From DATKEJ01 sp963768715 (lineage in GTDB: Bacteria; Bacteroidota; Rhodothermia; Rhodothermales; DATKEJ01), in assembly GCA_963768715.1 (NCBI GenBank), contig CAVYJC010000011.1:558001-622000 (forward strand): a DNA stretch of 64,000 nucleotides. The letters run 5' to 3'. Below the pieces are notes generated by a model. It saw only the letters and a list, made by a program, of their open reading frames with translations. It made no database searches and had not been told where the DNA came from. Each line of letters opens with the position of its first letter. Position 1 is the stretch's first letter. The position numbers were made by a program, and so were the translations under genes. This document shows, one piece after another, positions 1 to 7,558 of this stretch.

Positions 1-424
1 CAATCCAGCCCATCTCGAGGAATGCAACCACAAGATCGTAATCGGGCTCATCGCCCCTTGCCATAAATCGAATGGCGGTGGTGTAGGGATCGAAATGGCG
101 GACCTTCAGCGGCGCCGATCCGTCCGCCAGACCCGTGACGCGTTTACTTCTTGTTCGCGCGCCCTCCGGCAGTGGGATGACGTCGGACGGATGTTCAATG
201 GCGACAGCGATCCCGGCGCGTGACGCGGCTGCGTCTACGCTGCTCCGGAACTCCTCATCATGCGATCCGACAAGATCGGCGGCGACGATAATCTCGCTGC
301 AGAACGACCGTTTGCCTTCCACGACGAGCGAGCTTTCGCCTACGAGATAGAGTATTCCTTCGCAGCGAAGCCCAGCCACCACATCCGCGAGGCAGGCCGA
401 TATCGTTTGTTTCGAGGCAAACAA
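1..424 (-). CDS. Partial nucleotidyltransferase-like protein
   Basis: This is an open frame running off the left edge of the window, last in the minus-strand respiratory operon. I place the start at a TTG (424) because AGGAG lies 8-9 bases upstream and there is no ATG between the preceding stop and this point. The visible 141 residues begin with an alpha-helical stretch and then a strand-turn segment (YLVGESSLVVEGKR, near residues 27-40). This resembles the strand-Gly-Ser motif of minimal nucleotidyltransferase-fold proteins (DUF6036-like), but the acidic catalytic pair is not evident: the equivalent region reads SEIIVAADLVG. The C-terminus lies outside the window. The family call is a weak inference; the reading frame itself is well supported. 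Confidence 0.45.
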   Translation of the reverse strand, partial: MFASKQTISACLADVVAGLRCEGILYLVGESSLVVEGKRSFCSEIIVAADLVGSHDEEFRSSVDAAASRAGIAVAIEHPSDVIPLPEGARTRSKRVTGLADGSAPLKVRHFDPYTTAIRFMARGDEPDYDLVVAFLEMGWI

Positions 425-439
425 CGGAGGTACTCCTGA

Positions 440-1204
440 CTATTTCACCGGTTGAATACGGCCTTCGCCCTCGTTGACCGTGTTGTCGGAACGTTTGCCC
501 GGATACCTCCTTTTCGGCGTCTTGTCCTTGTATCCTACAATCCAAAAACAATACGAGTACGGATACATGGTTTGCACCACATGAAACGGCTCGTACTCGA
601 AGAGGCGCCGCATGGCCCAGGCAAACCGATAGCGGGGATCCTCAGGCGTCATGACCTCGACCACGCAGTCGGCCTGAAAGCTCACGAAGACCGGTGAGTT
701 TCCCGTCCAGAGCACGGATGCCGCGGGGTTGGCCGTGAGATTCCGGAACGTGGTTCCCTCGAAGATTTCCAGTAGTCCCAATCTCCGCCAGTCGACGTGA
801 TCCGGGTTCGAATAGAAAGCCCGGGCTGTTCGGATACGAAGGTCGCGCGTGTCATTAACAGCGTGCGGCGGAAGCTTCTCGATTTGCGCAACGGCATCGT
901 TGACGAGATCGAGGTAGTGATCCAGATATTCGTCTTTCGGCGTGAAACCGACTCCCTTATTGGCGAGATTCGGCACCAGACCGTCCGGATCCCAGGTACC
1001 GACAACGGGCAGATGCCCCGCATTGAAGGCGACGTACTCATCACGCTCGATCGAGTCGTAGATCTTGTGTTTGTAGTCGAGCTGCCAACGGACAAACATC
1101 TCGGGAAGCTCCTTAACCTCAAATTGCGCTTCGCCTCCATCTTTCCGAAGCGTTGCGATACCGTCCTTGACTTGTACCCGTTGCGTCAACGTTTGCGCGT
1201 CCAT
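440..1204 (-). CDS. Conserved-looking protein of unknown function in the cytochrome operon
   Basis: This 254-residue soluble protein has no signal peptide, membrane segment or CxxCH motif. I do not recognise the family. It is rich in aromatic residues (for example WRRLGLLEIFEGTTFRNL and YPYSYCFWIVGYKD) and ends in a basic, low-complexity tail. It follows the radical SAM gene by 31 bases on the same strand and precedes the partial gene by 15 bases, so it is almost certainly co-transcribed with the oxidase operon. A role in assembling or maturing the oxidase or its cofactor is only a guess from context. Confidence 0.75.
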   Translation of the reverse strand: MDAQTLTQRVQVKDGIATLRKDGGEAQFEVKELPEMFVRWQLDYKHKIYDSIERDEYVAFNAGHLPVVGTWDPDGLVPNLANKGVGFTPKDEYLDHYLDLVNDAVAQIEKLPPHAVNDTRDLRIRTARAFYSNPDHVDWRRLGLLEIFEGTTFRNLTANPAASVLWTGNSPVFVSFQADCVVEVMTPEDPRYRFAWAMRRLFEYEPFHVVQTMYPYSYCFWIVGYKDKTPKRRYPGKRSDNTVNEGEGRIQPVK

Positions 1205-1235
1205 ACTCCTTTTCGTTTGATGTCCTGATCGACAG

Positions 1236-2522
1236 TTACTCCTGCGACCGTTTCTCCGTTCTTAAATTCAGTGGGGCTCCGTCTCCGGTTGCAGCGAAGG
1301 ATCCCGAGCGCTCGTCTGCCGCGAGGGCCTTTCCGACGAGCGCGGCCGTGACCGCGACGGCGCCGTTGCGCCGAGCATATTGCTCCACCCCCTTTCGCAC
1401 CTTGTTCCGAATGAAGCGGATGGGGATCCGCTCGAGGCGCGTCAGCGCCGGATCGGTCCACTCGAGCGGAGTGACGTCGAGTTTTCGACCGGTCGGTTGA
1501 TAGTTGCAGGCCGGATCCTCATGGAGGTAGTCTCCAAAAGCGGCGAAAGCCCTGCACCGACACCCTCCACAGAGATCCTTGAACTCGCACCGCCCGCACT
1601 TTCCCTTCAGGTTCGCCGTGTCGCGCAGCTCCGTGAAAACGCTCGCATTCGTCCAAATGTCCGTGAACGAGGAATCTCTCACATTGCCTGCAACCACGGT
1701 CATGTACGGACAAGGCGTCACATCTCCGGAGGGCATGATCCGACAATACTCCGTTCCCGCCATGCACCCGCCGCTCTCGAGCCCACCGAGACCCAGGTCG
1801 TACGCGATCTGTTTGTACTGCGGAGCGCATTTGGCACGGACGAGCATGGGACTGAATTCCACCTGCGAGCGAACGAGTTGTTTGAGGATGGCTTCTGTCT
1901 GTTTGGCGCTCAGATCGTTCAGCTCCTGTCCCCGCCCCGTCTGTACCAGGAAGTAAAGATTGAATGACCAAGCCCCGTGTTCTTTGGCAAAGGATACGAG
2001 ATCAGCAATCTCGCGAACATTCATGGACGTGACCGTCGACTGTACCAGCACCTCGAGTCCTTTTCGTCGGCAGATATCAAGCGCCCGCACCGATAGCTCC
2101 CACGCGTTCGGTCCCCCGCGAAAGTTGTTGTGCTTTTCGGGATTGACCGAGTCGATGCTGATGCCTACTCCTTTCACTCCGCATTCTATCATCTTGTCGG
2201 CGACATGGTCGTTGACGAGCACCCCGTTTGTACCCATCACGACCCACATTCCTGCCGCCGAAGCATGCGAAGCGATATCGTAGATGTCTCGTCGCAGGAG
2301 CGGCTCTCCACCCGTAAGAATGAGCATCTCGGTGCCCAACCGGCGAAACTCGTCGATTAGACCAAGGCATTCTTCCGTCGACAGTTCCTCCCCAGCAGCC
2401 TCGCCTGCCTCCAGGTAACAGTGCGGGCACTTGAGATTGCACTTTCGCGTGAGATTCCACGAGACCAGTGAGGGCTGAAATACGGCGTCGTGAGTCCCCT
2501 GCACGGATGTCCCTCCTTGCAT
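1236..2522 (-). CDS. Radical SAM/SPASM protein with C-terminal PCP_red-like domain
   Basis: The protein has 428 residues. Near residue 28 is the radical SAM motif CNLKCPHC (CxxxCxxC), followed by a GGEP motif. The SPASM region holds the expected cysteine clusters (CMAGTEYC, CP, CGRCEFKDLCGGCRC). After it, residues about 353-398 read WTDPALTRLERIP, VRKGVEQYARRNG and so on. This is the signature of the small PCP_red domain found at the end of light-independent protochlorophyllide reductase BchB. The radical SAM part resembles NirJ/AhbD-type heme-modifying enzymes. Position inside a cytochrome operon suggests it makes or modifies a tetrapyrrole or another oxidase cofactor; that is inference. An AGGA lies 8 bases before the ATG. 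The pathway of the product is unknown. Confidence 0.85.
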   Translation of the reverse strand: MQGGTSVQGTHDAVFQPSLVSWNLTRKCNLKCPHCYLEAGEAAGEELSTEECLGLIDEFRRLGTEMLILTGGEPLLRRDIYDIASHASAAGMWVVMGTNGVLVNDHVADKMIECGVKGVGISIDSVNPEKHNNFRGGPNAWELSVRALDICRRKGLEVLVQSTVTSMNVREIADLVSFAKEHGAWSFNLYFLVQTGRGQELNDLSAKQTEAILKQLVRSQVEFSPMLVRAKCAPQYKQIAYDLGLGGLESGGCMAGTEYCRIMPSGDVTPCPYMTVVAGNVRDSSFTDIWTNASVFTELRDTANLKGKCGRCEFKDLCGGCRCRAFAAFGDYLHEDPACNYQPTGRKLDVTPLEWTDPALTRLERIPIRFIRNKVRKGVEQYARRNGAVAVTAALVGKALAADERSGSFAATGDGAPLNLRTEKRSQE

Positions 2523-2533
2523 GATCGCGATCC

Positions 2534-4039
2534 TCAGGCAGATTGACCGTACTTGCGGCGAACCAGAAATACGATGCCGATTCCAAGCAGGAAGGTTCCA
2601 AATCCCCAGGCGACCATCCCGCCGACCGGCGACTTCACCTCCAGCGGACTCATGTACAAGTTGAACCAGGAGGTAATTCCCCGCTTCTGTCCGTGTTCGT
2701 GATTGAAGCCGTCCCAGACGGAAAACGCGATCGGTACAAATGAGCCTTCCTCAAACGCCGTTGCGCCCTCCACCGTCCGTTTTCTCGTCAGAATGACCTG
2801 CCATTCACCGTTATCGTAACCGCTCGTCACAGAAATCTCCTGCTCGCTCTCTGTTATGTCGTCATACCCGCGCCCCAGAAAAACAGTTGGCGTACCCGAC
2901 GCAAGATCGACGAACCAGAAGTCGACGGGCTTCTTTTTGTCCCCAAGCAGGAAGTAGGGTCGCTCGACCCCCGCGGGGGGCTCGCTCGGAAACTGAACGC
3001 CCACGGCGTCAGAATACGTAGTCGTGGAGTCGACTACGCCGTCGATCGAGTCGGGCGCGACCATCAAGGGACTGTTCGACCCATCCGTGTCCGCGATCAT
3101 GTCATGCCAGGTCAGCATCAGGCCGACTGTCTCCGCATTGTAAATCGCTCGCACTTCGATGCCGTTCACGCCCGGATAGAAGTCACGCCCCGGCTCGATG
3201 ACCTGCCCGACGACCGGGAAATAGGCCGGCGCAGCATTCGCAAATTGATCGGGACCCGACTCAGCCGAGATATCGCCGTCATATCCACTGGCCACGACGA
3301 CGGTCGCGTAATCCGCTTCGTCTCTCGACAACGAGTAAACGTAGTTAACGAGATTCCACTGATCTTCCGGCGGATCAATCGTGTACGACGGCATCGGCGA
3401 GCCATCGAGCCCCGTCGTAAACGTCCGGTAGATATCCTCGCGAGTAGAGCCGCCTCGGAAAGTCCACCTCTTGGTCAGGTCAGCTGGACGGATATGCACG
3501 CCCCACTGATCGGTCAGGGTTGGCGCCGATTTGCCGTCGCCTCTCCCCAGCTGTCCGTGGCAGTCGAGGCATTGATTTTCCTCAAACACCTCGCGTCCGC
3601 GCGCAATGCTCTCCTCACTCATCGGTACGGCTTTGGCAACCTCGAGGGCTTGAGGATTTCCGTACGGTCCGTCGAAAAACTCATTAAAGGTCTTCAGATA
3701 GTAGACCAGGTTTTGGACCTCCTTGTCAGACAGACCGTCCCACGCCGGCATTCCGGTGTATGGCATCCCGTGACGGATGCTGCGCTTGAGGTCCGCATCC
3801 AGCGGCAGTTCACCGCTGGCGCTGCTGCGAAACTTGAACGTTCCAGCCGTGAAGTCGCGCGGGGCGGGACGAAAAAAGGGTGCGGCAACGCCTTTGCCGT
3901 CGCCATTGTATCCGTGGCACTGTGAGCAATTCTTGTCGTAGACGGCCTTCCCGGCAGCGCGCTGATCGTCTGTGCCGAGGTCCTGCCCGAATGCGGAGGC
4001 GGCAGTCAGACAGAGCAGGAGCGTAGCGAACGTTCTCAT
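2534..4039 (-). CDS. Diheme cytochrome c fused to ethylbenzene-dehydrogenase-type heme-b domain
   Basis: The 501-residue protein starts with a Sec signal peptide (to about residue 18, cleaved after AFG). Two cytochrome c domains follow with CSQCH (about residue 36) and CLDCH (about 157). From about residue 250 on comes an EB_dh-like domain (DAVGVQFP, WFVDLASG), the fold that binds heme b in the gamma subunit of DMSO-reductase-family enzymes and nitrite oxidoreductase. One C-terminal membrane anchor precedes a short basic tail. It should therefore be a periplasmic, membrane-anchored electron relay. It overlaps the upstream cytochrome gene by 4 bases (ATGA type), indicating translational coupling. 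No molybdopterin catalytic subunit is in the window, so its partner is probably the CydA-like protein; that partnership is inferred. Confidence 0.85.
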   Translation of the reverse strand: MRTFATLLLCLTAASAFGQDLGTDDQRAAGKAVYDKNCSQCHGYNGDGKGVAAPFFRPAPRDFTAGTFKFRSSASGELPLDADLKRSIRHGMPYTGMPAWDGLSDKEVQNLVYYLKTFNEFFDGPYGNPQALEVAKAVPMSEESIARGREVFEENQCLDCHGQLGRGDGKSAPTLTDQWGVHIRPADLTKRWTFRGGSTREDIYRTFTTGLDGSPMPSYTIDPPEDQWNLVNYVYSLSRDEADYATVVVASGYDGDISAESGPDQFANAAPAYFPVVGQVIEPGRDFYPGVNGIEVRAIYNAETVGLMLTWHDMIADTDGSNSPLMVAPDSIDGVVDSTTTYSDAVGVQFPSEPPAGVERPYFLLGDKKKPVDFWFVDLASGTPTVFLGRGYDDITESEQEISVTSGYDNGEWQVILTRKRTVEGATAFEEGSFVPIAFSVWDGFNHEHGQKRGITSWFNLYMSPLEVKSPVGGMVAWGFGTFLLGIGIVFLVRRKYGQSA

Positions 4040-4851
4040 TCGTGCACCTCCCCTCTTGCTCGCGGACGTTGCTCGGTATGGTCGTAAAGGAAGAGGATTA
4101 CGTCCCAGATCTGATCCTCCGTCAGAAAATTCTCCCAGGCAGGCATGGCCGACGCCCAGGGGGTCGATTCATCCGGCAATCCGGGGCCTCCTTTCGATAT
4201 CCGCCAGAAGAGGTACCCTTCCTGGAGCATCGCAATCGTTGTAGGATCCTGGAAGTTTGCGGGGATAGGATCGAAGCCGTGCGCAAATATGCCGTTGCCC
4301 GTCATATTGTCCCCGTGACAGTAGACGCAGTTCTGGAAATAAACGCGTCTCCCTTCGGCGACGTGTTCAGTGAACGCCTGCGGATCCGACTCTTCCAGTC
4401 CCCTGAACGGATTGTCGTCCGTGACGAGATTGATCGACTTCCCTTTGAAGGTGATCTCAGATGGCGGAACGGGATGGATCGTGCGTCCCGAAATCGGCGG
4501 TTCCGGCTCTTGCGTGGAATCGCTGTAGACTTTCCATGCTACCAGGACGGGCAGACCGATCAGTACGAGTACCAGCGGTATTCTGTACGCCCGATCGACC
4601 ATGAACTTCACGAGGACATTTTTCACCTCGTTCATTCTCTCGGAATCGGCGGACATGAACGCCAATGTCGCGATCGTCACGATGAACATGAACATGAATA
4701 CCATGGACGACGGCAGCGGTGGTTCGAACCCGTATCGAAACGCCACGAAGATCGCGATCCACCATGCGCCCAGCCGGAGCAGGGCGTTGGGCTTGAGAAA
4801 GTGAATAGCTACCATCGCCACGACGATCGAGGCGAAGACGATAATGTTCAT
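4036..4851 (-). CDS. Membrane-anchored monoheme cytochrome c
   Basis: This 271-residue protein has three or four predicted membrane segments in the first about 120 residues, then a periplasmic cytochrome c domain with one CVYCHGD motif near residue 176. The later Met-containing segment (WASAMPAWENFLTEDQIWDVI) supplies a plausible distal Met ligand. Its start directly follows the end of the diheme gene upstream, and its stop overlaps the next gene by 4 bases. The membrane part followed by a cytochrome c is the arrangement expected for a subunit handing electrons to or from the CydA-like protein; the direction cannot be told from sequence. Confidence 0.85.
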   Translation of the reverse strand: MNIIVFASIVVAMVAIHFLKPNALLRLGAWWIAIFVAFRYGFEPPLPSSMVFMFMFIVTIATLAFMSADSERMNEVKNVLVKFMVDRAYRIPLVLVLIGLPVLVAWKVYSDSTQEPEPPISGRTIHPVPPSEITFKGKSINLVTDDNPFRGLEESDPQAFTEHVAEGRRVYFQNCVYCHGDNMTGNGIFAHGFDPIPANFQDPTTIAMLQEGYLFWRISKGGPGLPDESTPWASAMPAWENFLTEDQIWDVILFLYDHTEQRPRARGEVHE

Positions 4852-5664
4852 TCATCCTCCCTTTTGCGATGCGAGAAAATCGACGAGGTTTCTGAGTTCG
4901 GCGGTCGAGAGCACGTCGGGGAATCCCACGCTCGCGATCGTCTTGCTCATGAGTCCTGAAGGATAGCCTTCAACGATCGTCGCATCCGGATCCATGACCG
5001 CCTCATAAATCTGAGCTTTTGTGAGTCGGGAGCCGACGTCTACAAGACTCGGTCCGACGAGGCGTCCCGGCTTATCGATATTGTGGCAGGTGTTGCACAG
5101 ATAGCTCTGAAATATCTCCTCTCCCGATCTCGGCTCGGCCGTCGATCCGCCGCCGGACGAGGCGGCCGGTTTCGGCGCCGGAGCCCGACCCTGCCATTTC
5201 AGCTTGGTGGCCGGCGTAACGGACGGTGTTCCGCCCAGTGATTGCAGGTACGCGATGACGGCCAGTATTTCCGCGTCACTCAGATTGATGGGGGGACGCG
5301 AGATCGTCGGCATTCCGGGGGCAAACCCTTCTACGACGTAGTCGCTCGGTTCATAGAGCGACTCTGCCAGATACTCGACATCCGAATAGCCTTCCTTACG
5401 CTTGCCGGCGCGCGCTCCGACTCCCGCCAGATCTGGAAAGCGAAGACTGCCTCCCTCCGACCCTATGGTGTGACAACCGAGACAGGTGCCCTTACCCTGG
5501 ACTATCTTTTCACCCGCCGCGACAAGCTCCTCCGTCGTCATGTTCTCGTTCAGCTCCGTCGAAGCCGGCGGATACGTTTCCTTCTGCGGTACCATCTGGC
5601 CCACGTAGCTGTAGAAGCCCGTGACGACAATGGTGAATGCGAAAATCTTGAGCGCGGTTTTCAA
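4852..5664 (-). CDS. Membrane-anchored diheme cytochrome c
   Basis: The 270-residue protein has an N-terminal membrane segment (about residues 7-24) and two cytochrome c domains with CLGCH (about residue 60) and CNTCH (about 191), joined by an Ala/Pro/Ser-rich linker. Met residues in FAPGMPTIS and SGLMSKT are candidate distal ligands. It overlaps the CydA-like gene by 4 bases. Tight coupling with the oxidase-like subunit suggests it is a direct redox partner, like the extra cytochromes accompanying CydA-like proteins in Nitrospira-type bacteria. Confidence 0.87.
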   Translation of the reverse strand: MKTALKIFAFTIVVTGFYSYVGQMVPQKETYPPASTELNENMTTEELVAAGEKIVQGKGTCLGCHTIGSEGGSLRFPDLAGVGARAGKRKEGYSDVEYLAESLYEPSDYVVEGFAPGMPTISRPPINLSDAEILAVIAYLQSLGGTPSVTPATKLKWQGRAPAPKPAASSGGGSTAEPRSGEEIFQSYLCNTCHNIDKPGRLVGPSLVDVGSRLTKAQIYEAVMDPDATIVEGYPSGLMSKTIASVGFPDVLSTAELRNLVDFLASQKGG

Positions 5665-7433
5665 TGTGCCGTTTCCGTTTGGGAATCCCAGTTCTTCTTC
5701 CCCGATAGGCTGGAAAGCCAGAACACAATGGCGATGAAGATGAAGAAGATCAGTACCGTTACCGAGATCACGTTCGCCGCAAAACCCAGGGTCGGAGTAA
5801 AGGCGTCAACCGAGTTGTCACGCATGACCCCGTAGACGTGCCAGTACTGGCGCATGCCCGCGCGGACATACCCCATCAAGCCCATAGTCCACGCAAACGT
5901 GATGCAGATGAAGAAGAGGGCATACTGGGAACGCGCCGGCATTTGTCCCCACTTAATCTGACCACGGATCCGTGCATTCTTGAACATGAACACATCGATG
6001 ACGGTGACGATGATCATGGTCAGAAGCACGGAGACAACCTGGGGCACCGACAATCCGATGCGGACGCTCGCTTCGACGAAGTAGCCGTACACGCCGAGAA
6101 AGATCACGAACGAGATCGTGAAGGCGAAGATGATGAACTGAACCAGGTTTCCCGTCTTGGCCCATGAAACGGTTGCCTCCTTGTTGCCGCGGCGATACAG
6201 CAGAAAACTGATGTAAGTTGTAAGTATGAGGATGTTGACGGCTGTGTTCTTAGCGGACATAACGCCGAGGAGACCCAGCATCGGATGGTGGGCACCGCCC
6301 ATGCGGCGCGCCTCTTCCACGGAGGCCACGAGCGAGTGAGGCGTCGCCCAGACCAGGAAGCAGATGGTGATCGATGCCAGGAGGTACTTGATGAAGCGCC
6401 GAAACCGCTCGGCCCCTTCGATCCGCTCCATGCTGAGCCACAGGTAATAGTTGGCTGCGAGAAACAGGTTGCCGATGAGAATAGCCTGGATGATGAACAG
6501 CCACGAGAACGTCCCCCCCATCAGCGTGATGCCCAGGCTCTGACTGTACGCATAGATCTCTTTTCCGAGCCAGTAACCGGCAAAGGGCAGCGGGAGGAGC
6601 GCGGAAATGGCGATAAAGTTGCCGATGTATCCCATCCAGTCATAGTGGATGCGTTCCTCCTCGGTCTTCGCGCCAAGAAATTTGTACGCGCCGTAGGCCG
6701 CCGCCACCGACCCTCCGAATGCCGCGTTGGCGATAATCCGATGCACGTTGATAGGCATCCAGATGTAATTGTGAATGGCGCCGGAGAGGCTTACCAACTC
6801 GCCGGTCTCGGAAATCCCGTTCGGCGTGTTCATGAACGTCAGCCAGGCATTGGCTATGAACATGATCGCCGTGCCGACGATGTTGAGCATAATCCCCAAG
6901 CCGATGTGGACCTTCGGCGAAAATTTGCCCCAGCCGTAGTAATAGCTGTACAGAAAAAGCGCTTCGAAAAAGAAGAGGAGTACATAGGGAATAAACGTCC
7001 AGCTGAAGATCGACACCATGTACTCGGTCACCTTCGGGTAAAGAATGACCAGGAGAAAAGTCAGCAGTGCACCGAGCGTTGCCGTGAAGGAGAACGACAC
7101 CGAGAGCAGCTTGGTGAAGTCATACGCGAGTTGGTCGTAGCGCTTGTCCTTCGTCACATAGCCGATGATCTCAATGATCACGGCAAACATCGGCACGGCG
7201 AGGACGAAGGCGGCAAACATCAGATGGAGCTCCGCCGCGATCCACATCGCCACGCGACTCCCCACGAGGGGAAAGGTGCGGTACTCAGGCTGTTCGAATG
7301 TTTGGGGCACGAACGCGGATCCGGCAGAGAGATCATGCCACAGACCGGCAAGTGCGACGACAAGAAGGGTAATCAGAAACGAGAGGCAGCCCACAAAAAG
7401 GCGCTGCCTACTCGTTTCGGCATGCAGTTTCAT
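5661..7433 (-). CDS. Cytochrome bd-like oxidase subunit I (divergent CydA family)
   Basis: This is a polytopic membrane protein of 590 residues with about 14 predicted membrane helices, longer than the usual 450-520 residues of CydA. Visible landmarks are His70 (ELHLMF), which aligns by context with the E. coli CydA heme-b595 ligand His19; Glu157 (FFFEALF...YYGW); and His231 (NVHRIIAN), equivalent to His186. The quinol-oxidase signature GRQPW and the Q-loop of canonical CydA are absent. In their place is the segment PLPFAGYWLGKEIYAYSQ, which I associate with Nitrospira-type bd-like proteins (the OR-N/OR-C type branches of the superfamily). No cydB follows; three cytochromes c do. It probably heads a non-canonical terminal oxidase or cytochrome c-linked complex. 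The catalytic reaction is unproven. Confidence 0.85.
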   Translation of the reverse strand: MKLHAETSRQRLFVGCLSFLITLLVVALAGLWHDLSAGSAFVPQTFEQPEYRTFPLVGSRVAMWIAAELHLMFAAFVLAVPMFAVIIEIIGYVTKDKRYDQLAYDFTKLLSVSFSFTATLGALLTFLLVILYPKVTEYMVSIFSWTFIPYVLLFFFEALFLYSYYYGWGKFSPKVHIGLGIMLNIVGTAIMFIANAWLTFMNTPNGISETGELVSLSGAIHNYIWMPINVHRIIANAAFGGSVAAAYGAYKFLGAKTEEERIHYDWMGYIGNFIAISALLPLPFAGYWLGKEIYAYSQSLGITLMGGTFSWLFIIQAILIGNLFLAANYYLWLSMERIEGAERFRRFIKYLLASITICFLVWATPHSLVASVEEARRMGGAHHPMLGLLGVMSAKNTAVNILILTTYISFLLYRRGNKEATVSWAKTGNLVQFIIFAFTISFVIFLGVYGYFVEASVRIGLSVPQVVSVLLTMIIVTVIDVFMFKNARIRGQIKWGQMPARSQYALFFICITFAWTMGLMGYVRAGMRQYWHVYGVMRDNSVDAFTPTLGFAANVISVTVLIFFIFIAIVFWLSSLSGKKNWDSQTETAH

Positions 7434-7485
7434 GCACCGGTGCCTTTGACGTTAGGTGGATAGGCTATTTACGCAGACGATGTCG

Positions 7486-7514
7486 AGTATCCTCCGCTCG
7501 ACTGACATTGTCAA
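7486..7514 (-). promoter_or_regulatory. Candidate promoter of the CydA-like operon
   Basis: On the minus strand TTGACA (7514-7509) is followed after exactly 17 bases by GATACT (7491-7486), a sigma-70-like pair about 50 bases before the first gene's ATG. The -35 hexamer is embedded in the inverted repeat TGACATTGTCA (7503-7513), which could be an operator. A second small inverted repeat, GTCGAG/CTCGAC (7482-7487 and 7497-7502), overlaps the -10 and could instead be part of a terminator for the upstream protease gene. Confidence 0.4.
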
Positions 7515-7558
7515 GTTTTGGGGAAAAGTTCAGCGCTGTTCGTCCGAAGTCCGAGGTC

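Noticed and set aside
6285..7463. 392-codon plus-strand frame opposite the CydA-like gene
   Set aside because: It is rich in Arg/His/Asp and has no domain. The opposite strand encodes a clear membrane protein in operon context, so this is a shadow frame.
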